Shown piece after piece: positions 51,364 through 60,800 of a stretch of DNA of 64,000 nt. Origin of the DNA: Verrucomicrobiota bacterium (GTDB lineage Bacteria; Verrucomicrobiota; Verrucomicrobiia; Opitutales; Opitutaceae); NCBI GenBank assembly GCA_023430565.1, contig JAEZAD010000210.1, forward strand, positions 10,240 through 74,239, in the 5' to 3' direction. Position 1 is the stretch's first letter, and each line of letters starts with the position of its first letter. The notes beneath the pieces were generated by a model that saw only the letters and a list, made by a program, of their open reading frames with translations, was not told the DNA's origin and did not search any database. Made by a program: the position numbers and the translations under genes.

Positions 51364-52554
51364 CTACACGCCTTGGGACGCCACTCGGCGGTCGCGGATC
51401 CACTCGGTCCACCTGCGAGAAAACTCCCTCGGCTCGATCTCCCATGTGTTCTCGATTACAGGACCGTCACCGTAAAGTTGCCGCAGAATCCGGTCTGTGA
51501 AGTCTTGATCCAGCCGATCGTCGCTGCGAGCTGCGAGGTCCAGCAGAGGCTCAATTTCGGAATCATTACCCAAGCTGTGCAGCGCGGCCACCGCGTGGAG
51601 ACGGTTCGCGTGGTCGGCATCAGGGGAACAGAACTTAAGTAAAAGCGGGATGGCACGTCTGTCGCCTAGCTCGCCAAGCGCTGGGATAACGCGATTTCTC
51701 TCCCAATTCTTGGCGATCTGAAGTTGCGCCACGAGGATATCGAAAGACTCCGGGAAATTGTGGCCCGCGAGAGCATAAATGGCGCTGTCGTAGTCGCGGC
51801 TCTCCTTGCTCTCGATATAGAGCTTAACTATTCGTCTCGCGGTAGGTGTAATGAACGCTCGAAGTGCTTCGAGCCGCTTGGTTGCGAGTTCAGCACCTTT
51901 GGATTTCGGGCAAAGATCAACGACGCGTTGATACACCGGAATCGCGGCTCGGCCACGCTTTGTCTTCTCAAGGAGAAAACCGTATCTCACACCGTCGAGG
52001 TCAGGGGCAGGGCGATAGAGCGACAACCCTTCCTGTGCACGTGCAGCTTCCTCGTGCACCAACGCAGTTTTGTAGTCATGTTTTCTCTGGTAGATACCCG
52101 CCTTCCGGCGTTCGACAGCCTGCATCACTGTGGCCATCCAATTTCCACATCCTCCACCTGGCTCGATCAAGTCGAGGCGTGACAGCGCCTCCTGCTCCCG
52201 TCCGGAAAGCTCAAGCAAAACACAAATGCCGGTGTCGGCAGAATCGCGGTTGAAGTAGACGTCGTCTTTCGGTTGGGCTTCGAGCGCACTGAGTAACGCT
52301 GCCGCCCGCAATTTCACCTCGCCCCAACCGGGAGCCGCCCCTGGTTGCACGCCGTAGCGTAACTCGAATGTATCCAAGTCGGAACCCAATGACGCCAAAG
52401 CCACGAGACAACCTTCGAGAGAATCCTTTTCACCCGAAGCCTTCTCGGCGTGTTCAAGTCCAACCAGAAGGTGGCGGATACCGTCCACAGGGGTCTGCGC
52501 GGTCGCGGGGTTGCAGACGGCAACGAGCCAAAAAGCGGGGACGAGATAACGCAC
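51364..52554 (-). CDS. Exported TPR/HEAT-like repeat protein
   Basis: A 396-residue protein. Residues 1-20 form a cleavable signal peptide (MRYLVPAFWLVAVCNPATAQ). The next 200 residues look like tetratricopeptide-type helices (YQRKHDYKTALVHEEAARAQ, RAAIPVYQRVVDLCPKSKGA). Residues about 250-350 look like HEAT repeats (RVIPALGELGDRRAIPLLLKF, LHAVAALHSLGNDSEIEPLL). It is likely periplasmic. It precedes the anchored HEAT-repeat gene, with which it is probably co-transcribed. Confidence 0.55.
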   Translation of the reverse strand: MRYLVPAFWLVAVCNPATAQTPVDGIRHLLVGLEHAEKASGEKDSLEGCLVALASLGSDLDTFELRYGVQPGAAPGWGEVKLRAAALLSALEAQPKDDVYFNRDSADTGICVLLELSGREQEALSRLDLIEPGGGCGNWMATVMQAVERRKAGIYQRKHDYKTALVHEEAARAQEGLSLYRPAPDLDGVRYGFLLEKTKRGRAAIPVYQRVVDLCPKSKGAELATKRLEALRAFITPTARRIVKLYIESKESRDYDSAIYALAGHNFPESFDILVAQLQIAKNWERNRVIPALGELGDRRAIPLLLKFCSPDADHANRLHAVAALHSLGNDSEIEPLLDLAARSDDRLDQDFTDRILRQLYGDGPVIENTWEIEPREFSRRWTEWIRDRRVASQGV

Positions 52555-52619
52555 GGCTTCTTAGGGGTTATACTTCTCCTGTCGCAATGAACGTCGTGAC
52601 GCAATCATCTGGTTTCGCG

Positions 52620-53061
52620 TTACGACGATCCGTTTCTGCGGGCTTCCAAAATCAGCCCGCGCAGGCTCGGACGTATCGCACGGTCAAGGGAAGCTTGGAC
52701 TTGCTCGGACGTGACCCGCCCAAGAACCATCAACTGACTGGCGCGGGCGACTGAAAGGCCCTCGGCACCAGCAATGGCAGAAAAGCCATTGAGTTGGCCG
52801 GAGCGGAGCAGCCGTGCCCACCCCCGAAGTTTTCGCCACTGTCGCTCGGGATCTGTTCTTTCGGTGCCCCGCCGCGCTCACTCCTTGTGTGGCCTCCGGG
52901 TGGCCGACAGGGCTGAAGATCGACGGACCCGATCTCGACCGCCTCGCGGGAACGCCCCGGGCACTTCGATCCGCCACACGCAGCGGCCCAACCTCGGGCA
53001 ACTCATACGAAAACCATCGGCGTTTTGCTGGCCCGCCGCGGCTGTGAAGCAGCACGACCAT
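52620..53061 (-). pseudogene. Broken copy B of the small HTH gene
   Basis: On the minus strand one frame reads GPSIFSPVGHPEATQG and the next reads WRKLRGWARLLRSG, then GLSVARASQLMVLGRVTS and SLRGLILEARR before a stop at 52620-52622. Joined, they align with copy A (48170-48424 and its upstream extension): SPSIFSP, VRAWAKQLQTG, GISIARVSQLMVL, SLRALIREARR. A TGA just before the second part and the lack of a start there show a frameshift near 52870. The left limit of the 5' part is uncertain. It lies at the edge of the accessory region. Confidence 0.65.
52909..52928 (-). repeat. 20-base direct repeat, copy B
   Basis: Identical to 48461-48480 in the same orientation. It lies in the broken HTH copy. 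Confidence 0.7.
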
Positions 53062-53128
53062 CGTGGCACTCCCCCTGATGCTCGATCACCGCCCGCGGTG
53101 CTATCCTGCGCACGAACCCCGCTCCCCT

Positions 53129-54277
53129 GTGAATGCGTTTTCGTTTCGCCGCTCGTTCCTCGCCGCCATCGCTGGCTGTTCGATCGCCACCCTCGCCCCC
53201 TCCCAAATCACCTGGACCACCGTTTCCGGTGTCGGCACACCTCACGATCTTTCCGATGACGGCACCGTGATTGTCGGCTCGACGGCCGCTCGCGCCGTGC
53301 GGTGGACCGCTGCCACCGGCGCTGTTCTGCTTCCTTCAGGCAGCGAAGCGCTCGGCGTTTCCGCCGACGGCGCGGTCGTCGTCGGCAACAATCCCGTCGT
53401 TCCTTTTCGCTGGACCGAATCGGGCGGCATCACGCACCTCGCCCCCCCGCCCAACACCTACGATTCGCGCGTGAAAGACCTCTCCGCCGATGGTTCCACC
53501 GCCGTCGGCTACGGCACGTATCGGGCCAACCCATCCTCGCTCGAAGCCATGCGCTGGGTCGGCACCGCCGCGCCCGAACCTCTCGGCCAACTCGGCGGCG
53601 GCCGCTACAGTCAGGCGACCGCCATCTCGGCCGACGGCTCGACGATCGTCGGCCACGCCTCCGACGCGTCGTTGCGCGCCCACGCGTTCCGCTGGACGGA
53701 AACAGAAGGCATGGTCGACCTCGGTCTCATGGGCGGCTACAACAGCCTCGCAACCGCCGTCTCGGCGTCCGGCGAATTCATCGCGGGCTACGGACTGAAC
53801 TCCCTCCATTCCACTCACGTCACCGGCTTCATCTGGAGCGAAGCCACCGGCAAGATCCCCCTTGGCATTCCCGGCTACGACGTGATTCCAACCGGCATTT
53901 CCGCCGATGGCGCGTTTGCGATCGGCTACCGTCAAAACGGCAACCAACTCGGAGGCTTCGTCTGGACGCCAGAGTCCGGCGTCCGCGATTTCGCGAGTGT
54001 GCTGAAGTTCGACTACGGGCTGAACGACGTCATCGGAAATCTCGATGAAATCCTGCCACTCGCGATGTCTCCAGACGGCCGATACATCGCCGGAGCCGGT
54101 TTCAGCGCCGGCACGGGCGATTCCTGGCTGCTCGATCGTGGCCTGAATCCGCCCCCCTTGTCGCCGTTTCCGATCACGCCCGTGCCCGAGCCGGCGGCGT
54201 TCGCCATCTGGGCAGCCGTGCTCTTGGCGGTGTTGATCGTTCTTCGGCGCCGGCTGCCCCGGCCGCTGGCGGCCTAG
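53129..54277 (+). CDS. HAF-repeat protein with PEP-CTERM type sorting signal
   Basis: A 382-residue protein from the GTG at 53129, giving VNAFSFRRSFLAAIAGCSIATLAPSQ as a signal peptide; the frame is open from 53063, but that start gives a poor leader. The body is a chain of about seven HAF-like repeats of the type (A/G)(I/V)SADGS.(I/V)VG....AFRW, a beta-propeller-like extracellular fold. The C-terminus has PVPEP, a hydrophobic segment and a basic tail (RRRLPRP), the PEP-CTERM signal for an exosortase/archaeosortase-type system. It is the first gene of ordinary chromosomal style at the right side. Confidence 0.8.
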   Translation: MNAFSFRRSFLAAIAGCSIATLAPSQITWTTVSGVGTPHDLSDDGTVIVGSTAARAVRWTAATGAVLLPSGSEALGVSADGAVVVGNNPVVPFRWTESGGITHLAPPPNTYDSRVKDLSADGSTAVGYGTYRANPSSLEAMRWVGTAAPEPLGQLGGGRYSQATAISADGSTIVGHASDASLRAHAFRWTETEGMVDLGLMGGYNSLATAVSASGEFIAGYGLNSLHSTHVTGFIWSEATGKIPLGIPGYDVIPTGISADGAFAIGYRQNGNQLGGFVWTPESGVRDFASVLKFDYGLNDVIGNLDEILPLAMSPDGRYIAGAGFSAGTGDSWLLDRGLNPPPLSPFPITPVPEPAAFAIWAAVLLAVLIVLRRRLPRPLAA

Positions 54278-54291
54278 CCGCAGGCGCCCGG

Positions 54292-55404
54292 TCACCGCGG
54301 CATGGCCAACGACGAAAAATCCGCGACGAACTCCGCTGCGATCCCCGCGTTCGAATGCGTCTCGCGCACGCGCGTCGCCCGTGCGGCGACCGCGCGCGTG
54401 TCCTGCCCGGCCGCCTGCTCCAGTGCTCGCGCAAGCGCGTGCGCAGCGCCTTCGCCGCGATGGTTGAAACTCCAGCCGTTCCGCCCGGGTTCGATGAAAT
54501 CGCGAAAACACGCGAGGTCCGACACCACCGGCACCGCGCCCCACGCCATGGCTTCCAGCGGCCCGACGCCGAACGTCTCTCCTTTTTCCGCCAACGACGG
54601 ATACACGAAAACCGTCGCCCGCTCATACGCGCGATACAGTTCGGCGGCGTCATAGATCGGCGGATACCATGTTACATCCGCCGCCGAAAACTTCCGCTGC
54701 AGCTCCGCCGACCACGCCTCGCCGCCGCCGCCTTCGACGCTCTTCACCGCGCCGACGAGTTCCAGTTTCCAATCGTCGAGCTTGCGCGACGCGCGCGCAT
54801 TTCTCCACGCCTCGAGGAGCAGTTCGATGCCTTTCTCCGGATGCAGCCGGCCCGCATACAAAACCGTTTTTGTCTTCCGGTCCCACTCGACCGGTCGCTC
54901 GTTCGTGAACGGCAGCGGATTCGGAATCATCTTCACCCGTGGCGCCGCCGCCGGCGCCTCCGCTAAAATCGCCTGCACCACCGCCGACGAATTCGCCCGG
55001 AGCCGGGCCGCCCGCCCGTAGCGCTTCATCTGCCCCTTCGGCATCCGCTGCACGTCGACGTAAACCGCCCCGCAGCGCCGCGGCAGCACGATCGGCGCCC
55101 AAAACGTATTCGTCACCACCACGTCCGCCGCCGGCATGCTTCGCGCCGCACGCAACGTGTAGAACAGGTCCAACACCAGGCTGTGCGCGAGCTTCTCCGG
55201 CCGGTCGTAGCCGCGCACGCGCACGTGTCTCACCTCCGCAATCGTCTCGCTCGCCGGCAGCTCGTCGCACCGCCGGGAAACGTGCGTCACTTCGTGCCCG
55301 CGCGCCGCGAACTCCGGCCCGAGCGCGAACCACATCTTCTCGACCGCGCCGCCACGCAGCGCCGGCACCGGCAGAAAAGCACCTTGGAGAATCGTGATCT
55401 TCAC
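54292..55404 (-). CDS. Family 4-type glycosyltransferase
   Basis: A 370-residue GT-B glycosyltransferase. The N-terminal half has QGAFLPVPALRGGAVEKMW (donor/acceptor loop) and VDVQRMPKGQMKRYGRA. The C-terminal half has the GT4 block VLYAGRLHPEKGIELLLEAW near 185-204 and the E-x7-E motif in EKGETFGVGPLEAMAWG near 290. It transfers a sugar from a nucleotide donor to a lipid or polysaccharide acceptor, probably in envelope or exopolysaccharide synthesis. It converges on the HAF-repeat gene with only 14 bases between. Confidence 0.88.
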   Translation of the reverse strand: MKITILQGAFLPVPALRGGAVEKMWFALGPEFAARGHEVTHVSRRCDELPASETIAEVRHVRVRGYDRPEKLAHSLVLDLFYTLRAARSMPAADVVVTNTFWAPIVLPRRCGAVYVDVQRMPKGQMKRYGRAARLRANSSAVVQAILAEAPAAAPRVKMIPNPLPFTNERPVEWDRKTKTVLYAGRLHPEKGIELLLEAWRNARASRKLDDWKLELVGAVKSVEGGGGEAWSAELQRKFSAADVTWYPPIYDAAELYRAYERATVFVYPSLAEKGETFGVGPLEAMAWGAVPVVSDLACFRDFIEPGRNGWSFNHRGEGAAHALARALEQAAGQDTRAVAARATRVRETHSNAGIAAEFVADFSSLAMPR

Positions 55405-55554
55405 GGCCGGAAACAGTGCGCTGTCCGCGTCATTTGTGCCGCCAAATCAACGATTCGCGCGATCTTTGCGCAATCGCAAAGCCCGCCCCTCCTCGGCCTA
55501 TCGCCCAACCCGCGGGCGTTTCGGTCCAGCAAAACGCTCCCGCACTCCGCCCAG

Positions 55555-55582
55555 AAAAAAGCCCGGCGCTTTCGCACCGGGC
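55555..55582 (-). terminator. Rho-independent terminator of xylA
   Basis: Read on the minus strand, GCCCGGTGCGAAAGCGCCGGGC forms a strong hairpin followed by a run of six or more T (the A run at 55555-55560). It lies 24 bases after the xylA stop. Confidence 0.92.
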
Positions 55583-55606
55583 CTGTGAGTGAAACTTCGC
55601 GGCGTC

Positions 55607-56941
55607 TCAGCCGTGCAGATACGTGTTCAGCAGGTTCTCGAGATACTCCTGCTTGCCGGAACGCGGCTTCGGCTCGCCGAGCTTCGTCAGCACCAGCTTG
55701 TTCAGCTCCTTGAAGCCGATGCGGCCTTTCTCGATGTCGCGGCCATAATCGCTGTCGAAGCTCGCGTAGCGATTCGCCACCAGCTGCTCGAATTTGCCGT
55801 CGGCCAGGATCCGGCGCGCGATCTTGAACGCCAGCGCATACGCATCCATGCCGCCGATGTGCGCGTGGAAAAGGTCCTCGAGGTCGATCGACTGACGACG
55901 CACTTTCGCGTCGAAGTTGAATCCGCCAGAGCCGAGGCCGCCGGCCCTGATGATCGAGACCATCGCGAGCGTCAGCTCCTTCACGTCGGTGTTGAACTGA
56001 TCCGTGTCCCAACCCAGCAGCAGGTCGCCCGTGTTCGCGTCGATCGAGCCGAGCATGTTCTGCGACGCCGCGACTTCGATCTCGTGATTGAAGGTGTGGC
56101 CCGCGAGCGTCGCGTGGTTGGTCTCGATGTTGAACTTGAAATACTTTTCGAGCCCGTAGGTGCGGAGAAACGCGATCCCGCTCGCGACATCGAAGTCGTA
56201 TTGGTGCTTCGTCGGCTCCTTCGGCTTCGGCTCGATGAGGAACTGGCCCTTGAAGCCGATCTGCTTCGCGTAATCGACCGCCATGTGGAGAAACGCCGCC
56301 AGATGGTCCTGCTCGCGCTTCAGATTCGTGTTGAGCAGCGTCTCGTAACCTTCGCGGCCACCCCAGAAAACGTAGTTCTCGCCGCCGAGTTCCTTCGTCA
56401 CGTCCATCGCCTTCTTCACCTGCGCCGCCGCATACGCGAAGACATGCGCGTCGGGATTGGTCGAAGCGCCGGACATGTAGCGCGGATTGCTGAAGAGATT
56501 CGCCGTGCCCCAAAGCAGCTTCACGCCGGTGGCCTTCTGCAGCTCTTTCGCGTGCGCCACGATGCGGTCGAGGATCTTGTTGCTCTCCGCCAGCGAGCGG
56601 CCTTCCGGCGCGATGTCGCGATCGTGGAAACACCAGAACGGCGCGCGGATCTTTTGGAAGAATTCGAAGCCCGCATCGAGCCGCGTGAGCGCGACCGAAA
56701 CGGCATTGCCCGGTTTTTCCCACGGGCGGTTTTGATGCAGCGTGCCCGCGCCGAAGATGTCGCGGCCGTCGCTCGCGAAGGTGTGCCAGTAAGCGATCGA
56801 GAAGCGCATGTGCTCCTCCATCGTCTGGCCGTCGATCACCTCCTCGGGGTTGTAATGGCGAAACGCGAGCGCGTTCGTCGTCTTCGTGCCTTCGTAGGCG
56901 ATTGGGCGAATGCGGGGGAAGTGCAGACGGGCTTTCTTCAT
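55607..56941 (-). CDS. xylA: Xylose isomerase
   Basis: A 444-residue protein, the usual length of class II xylose isomerases. Family signatures include [22 protein letters not shown] (catalytic His/Asp region), [53 protein letters not shown] (metal ligands), [13 protein letters not shown] and GSIDANTGD. It converts D-xylose to D-xylulose with two divalent metals in the cytoplasm. No xylulokinase or transporter is beside it. It is a single-gene transcript ended by the terminator at 55555-55582. Confidence 0.97.
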   Translation of the reverse strand: MKKARLHFPRIRPIAYEGTKTTNALAFRHYNPEEVIDGQTMEEHMRFSIAYWHTFASDGRDIFGAGTLHQNRPWEKPGNAVSVALTRLDAGFEFFQKIRAPFWCFHDRDIAPEGRSLAESNKILDRIVAHAKELQKATGVKLLWGTANLFSNPRYMSGASTNPDAHVFAYAAAQVKKAMDVTKELGGENYVFWGGREGYETLLNTNLKREQDHLAAFLHMAVDYAKQIGFKGQFLIEPKPKEPTKHQYDFDVASGIAFLRTYGLEKYFKFNIETNHATLAGHTFNHEIEVAASQNMLGSIDANTGDLLLGWDTDQFNTDVKELTLAMVSIIRAGGLGSGGFNFDAKVRRQSIDLEDLFHAHIGGMDAYALAFKIARRILADGKFEQLVANRYASFDSDYGRDIEKGRIGFKELNKLVLTKLGEPKPRSGKQEYLENLLNTYLHG

Positions 56942-57151
56942 GGCGATTTCTCGAGAATGGAAGGTCCAGCAAACCCGGGGGGTCGGGAATGGGAAGTGAA
57001 ATAACGGTCACACGTTCGCGCAGCCGGCCAACGCCGCACCGATCGTCCCGTTTTTCGACCTCGCCCGCCTCTCGAATCCGCACAACGCCCACAGGTTACG
57101 CGCCCCCGCCCGCGCCGCCCCCTGCAACCGCCCTGCCCTCCGATTTCCCGG

Positions 57152-57721
57152 CTATTCGATCCCCAGCGCCTTGCGCATCGACGCCTTCATCCAAGCCGGG
57201 ACCGACATCGCCTGGTGCAACACGATTTCGCGGCCGTCCGCTTTCGTCACCACAAAGCGAAACACCCGAAACGTATCTCCCAGGTAACTCGCCCACGCGA
57301 TCTCCGGATCACCCGCCTTCAGCATCCGCGGCTCGCTTCTCCAGCGATTCTGCGCGTCGAGCTTCGGCTCGTTGTCCTCGAGCACGACGATCGGCTTCTC
57401 ATCCGACACATCCTCGATCCGCACCTTCGTCGGCGCCACGCCGCTCTCATCAGTGAAAGCAAAACCGTAGAACACCTCCTTCTTTGCCGGGTCGCCCGCG
57501 GGCAACAACGCCGCCGACCAGATCGCGATGCCGTCCTTGCTCTCCCATTTCGGCTGCCCCTTCTCCAGCGGGAAGCTCAGCCGCTCTCCATACGACGTCG
57601 TCTTCACATACGTATACGCGCCAGACCCACACCCCGCGAGCATCGCGAGGAGCACCGCCGCCAGCAGGGAAACGCCTCCGCGGGCGCCGCGGAAAAAACG
57701 AGCAAGGAAAACAAAATTCAT
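57152..57721 (-). CDS. Putative lipoprotein
   Basis: A 189-residue protein. The N-terminus has arginines, then VSLLAAVLLAMLAGCGSGAY, a lipoprotein signal with lipobox LAGC (Cys at about 31). The mature part is beta-rich, with no known domain. It is exported and lipid-anchored. The 117 bases between it and the sensor kinase gene, which lies upstream in transcription order, contain nothing recognisable. Confidence 0.7.
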   Translation of the reverse strand: MNFVFLARFFRGARGGVSLLAAVLLAMLAGCGSGAYTYVKTTSYGERLSFPLEKGQPKWESKDGIAIWSAALLPAGDPAKKEVFYGFAFTDESGVAPTKVRIEDVSDEKPIVVLEDNEPKLDAQNRWRSEPRMLKAGDPEIAWASYLGDTFRVFRFVVTKADGREIVLHQAMSVPAWMKASMRKALGIE

Positions 57722-57838
57722 ACGCGTGATCGGGTCTGCACCCCGGCCGAACTGGCCGGGATCGCGTCACCATTTCGCGCGCTCGCCGATGGCGTCAAGG
57801 CTCGCCTCGCAAATCGCCCCGCCGCGCCCGCGCCGAAA

Positions 57839-60800
57839 TCACGCCGGCGCCGCCACCGCCTTGCGCTCGGCCAGCACCGAACGCACGACGTCGCTCAAAT
57901 CGTCCGCCGCATAGGGCTTCGGCACCCGGCCGCGGAATCCATGCGCGCGGTAATTCGCCATCACCGGATCGCTCGAATAGCCGCTCGACACGATCGCACA
58001 CACGTCGGCGTCCATCGCCCTCAACTTCTCCATCGCCTCCGCTCCGCCCATCCCGCCCGGCACCGTGAGATCGAGAATCACCAGGTCGAACGGCCGCCCC
58101 GCCGCCGCCGCCGCCGCATACTCGCTCACCACCGCCGCGCCGTCATTCACCGTCGTCACGGCATAGCCGAGCCGCTTCAACACCGCGCCGCCGAGCAGCC
58201 GAATCGGCGCCTCGTCGTCCATCAGCAACACCCGGCCGCTCGTCGTCGCGCGTGCGCCCACATCCGGCCCGCCGCCCGCGACCGATGTCTCCGCCGCGCG
58301 CACCCAAATCGAAAACGTCGTGCCGTGCCCCAGCTGCGACGTCACCTCCACGTGCCCGTCGTGTTTTTTCACGATCGAGTAAACCGTCGCCAATCCCAGG
58401 CCGCTGCCCTGCTTCTTCGTCGTGAAATACGGCTCGAAGATCCGCGCCACCAGCTCCGGCGCAATGCCCGTGCCATTGTCGGCAAAACTCATTTTCACGT
58501 AACGCCCCGCCGCCAGCGCCGCGCGCCCTTCGGCCAGTTCCTCGTTGCGCAGCGCGATCCGGATTGTGCCACCCTGCGGCATCGCCTGCGTCGCGTTGAG
58601 CGTGAGATTATGCACCACCTGCCCGATCTGGCCCTTGTCGACATCCGCCGCCCAGAGGTCCGGCGCGATCTCGAACTCCGACCGCACCTTCGAGCCGTGC
58701 AACGCGAACTCCACCGCCTCCCGCACCACATCCGGCAGCCGCGTCGCCGTCCGCATCGGCTCGCCGCCTTTCGCAAACGTCAACAACTGCTGCGTCAAAT
58801 CCCGCGCGCGAACCGCCGCCCGCTCGCTCTCGGCCAGGCATTGCACCGTCTCCGACTCGATCCGCGGATCCAGTTTGGCGAGCGACACGTTGCCCAGGAT
58901 CACCGTGAGCAGGTTGTTGAAATCGTGCGCGATCCCGCCCGCCAGCACGCCGAGGGACTCCAGCTTCGACGCCCGCGCGAGCGCCGCCTCGAGCCGCGCC
59001 GCCCGCTCGTTCTCGAGCCTTTCGTGAATCACGCCCGTCTGCTCCCGCACCCGCCGGCGCAGCGCCACCACCCAGCCGAAACCGAGCACCACCGCCACGC
59101 CCAGCACTCCCGTCAACGCCAGCACTTTCTTCACCGTCCACCAGGACGGACGGCGCAGCACGACGACGTCGTCCGGCGTCCGCAACGTCAGTCGCACCTC
59201 GTGCGGCCGTCGATACTCGTCGTAGGAAACCTCATACACCCCCGTCAGCGCGAGTTGGGAGCCCGGTTCCCATCGCTCCGCCGCGCCATCGTTCGGCAGG
59301 CTCAACTGCGCACGAAACACCACTTCGGCCTGCTGGTTGATCAACTCCACGTCCCGTTCGCGCGCCCCGACATCCAGCAGCATTCCTCCCACCCGCACGA
59401 GCCGCCCATCGAGTTCCACGTCGATCGCGCCAATATCGTCGACGACGACCGGCTCCGGCTCCGCGCCACTTTCGATGCGGCGATAAACCGCTTCGCGCAG
59501 CACCGCCCGGCTGTTCTCACGCCCGGGGAAGCCCACCGCCTCGATCCGGTCCCCCGGCTGCAGCGGCTGCGTGTCGCGGCTCAAAACCAACAGCCCTTCG
59601 TTGCCGCCTTGGATATTCACCAGCCGCCCCGGCTCGTGATGCACCACCACGCCCGCCACGCGCAACCGCCGGTTCAGCACCTGCAACGTCCCGAATTGCC
59701 GCAGGCTCGCGATCGATCGCTCCTCCACCGCAAACGGATCCGTCGGCATCGCCTCCTCGATCTCGACGAAACGCGACGACGGCACCCAAAGCTGGATGCC
59801 CGTCAACTGCCGCCGGGGGTTTGCGATCGCACTGCACACGCCGCGCAACCGCACCACCGCCCCAGGCAACGTCTCCCACGGCTCGCCCGCCGGCAGCATC
59901 GCGTGAAACTCCCCGCCAAACGTCGTCAGGTCCAGCCGCCTCCACGGTCCTTCGCGCACCACCGCGCGCACATAGCCGCTCATCGTCACCCACTGCGCCT
60001 CCTCCACGCCGGTCAGCGCCTGCTCGAGCGTGACGAGCCGCGGCTCCGGTAGATCGACGGTCCCCATCGGTTGCACCGCCGAGGCGAGCACCACCGGCGT
60101 AAACCGACCCGACGCCGATACGCCGGTCAGCTCCACCTTGCGCCCGACCACCAAACGATGCGTCAAATCCGGCGGGCGGAAAACGCACACGCCACCGCTC
60201 ACATCCCGGATGAAAAAGAATTCCGCCTCGGGCCGCGCCCATGTGATCACACCGGCGAGTTGCACGGGATAACTCTTCGCCGCCTCCTCGGGTGACAACT
60301 CGCGCAACTGATCCGCCAGTCTCAGCTTCGGCAAACCGTCCGCCCGCGGCGGCGCCGCGGAACTGGCCACCCGGAACAACGCATCGCCCAGCGTCGTCTC
60401 CGCCGCCTTCGCCGTCACCACGCCCACCGCTTCCACTCGCTCGCCGATTTCCATCGGCCGCACCTGAACCGTGAGCAAATCCACTTGCCCCGTTTCGTCG
60501 CGAATCGTCAGCAGCCGGCCGGGCTGCTGCGCCCGCACGACGCCGCTCACACGCACCGACGTTCCCGCCGGCAGCGTCGCAAGCTGATCGACGGGCGTGA
60601 GTGGCAGACCGAACCGCTCGTCGAGATCCAAGGTCCCCAGCACCTCCACATTTTCCATCCCCTGCATCCAGATCTCGATGCTCGTCGCGCCCGCCGGATC
60701 CTGCGTCGCGGAGTAAACGCCGCGCAAACGCACCACGCTCCCCTCCCAATTCGGCGGATTGTCTCCTTCCGCCAGCAACAGTCGGCCAATCACCGGACGC

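Noticed and set aside
53336..54544. 402-residue minus-strand frame opposite the HAF-repeat gene
   Set aside because: It mirrors a repeat-rich, high-GC gene whose product has a signal peptide and PEP-CTERM signal; antisense frames stay open by base composition.
55401..57092. 563-residue frame overlapping xylA
   Set aside because: Out of frame with a certain xylose isomerase; arginine- and glycine-rich shadow.
57215..60052. 945-residue plus-strand frame opposite the lipoprotein and sensor kinase
   Set aside because: Histidine/arginine-rich shadow of two well supported minus-strand genes in high-GC DNA.
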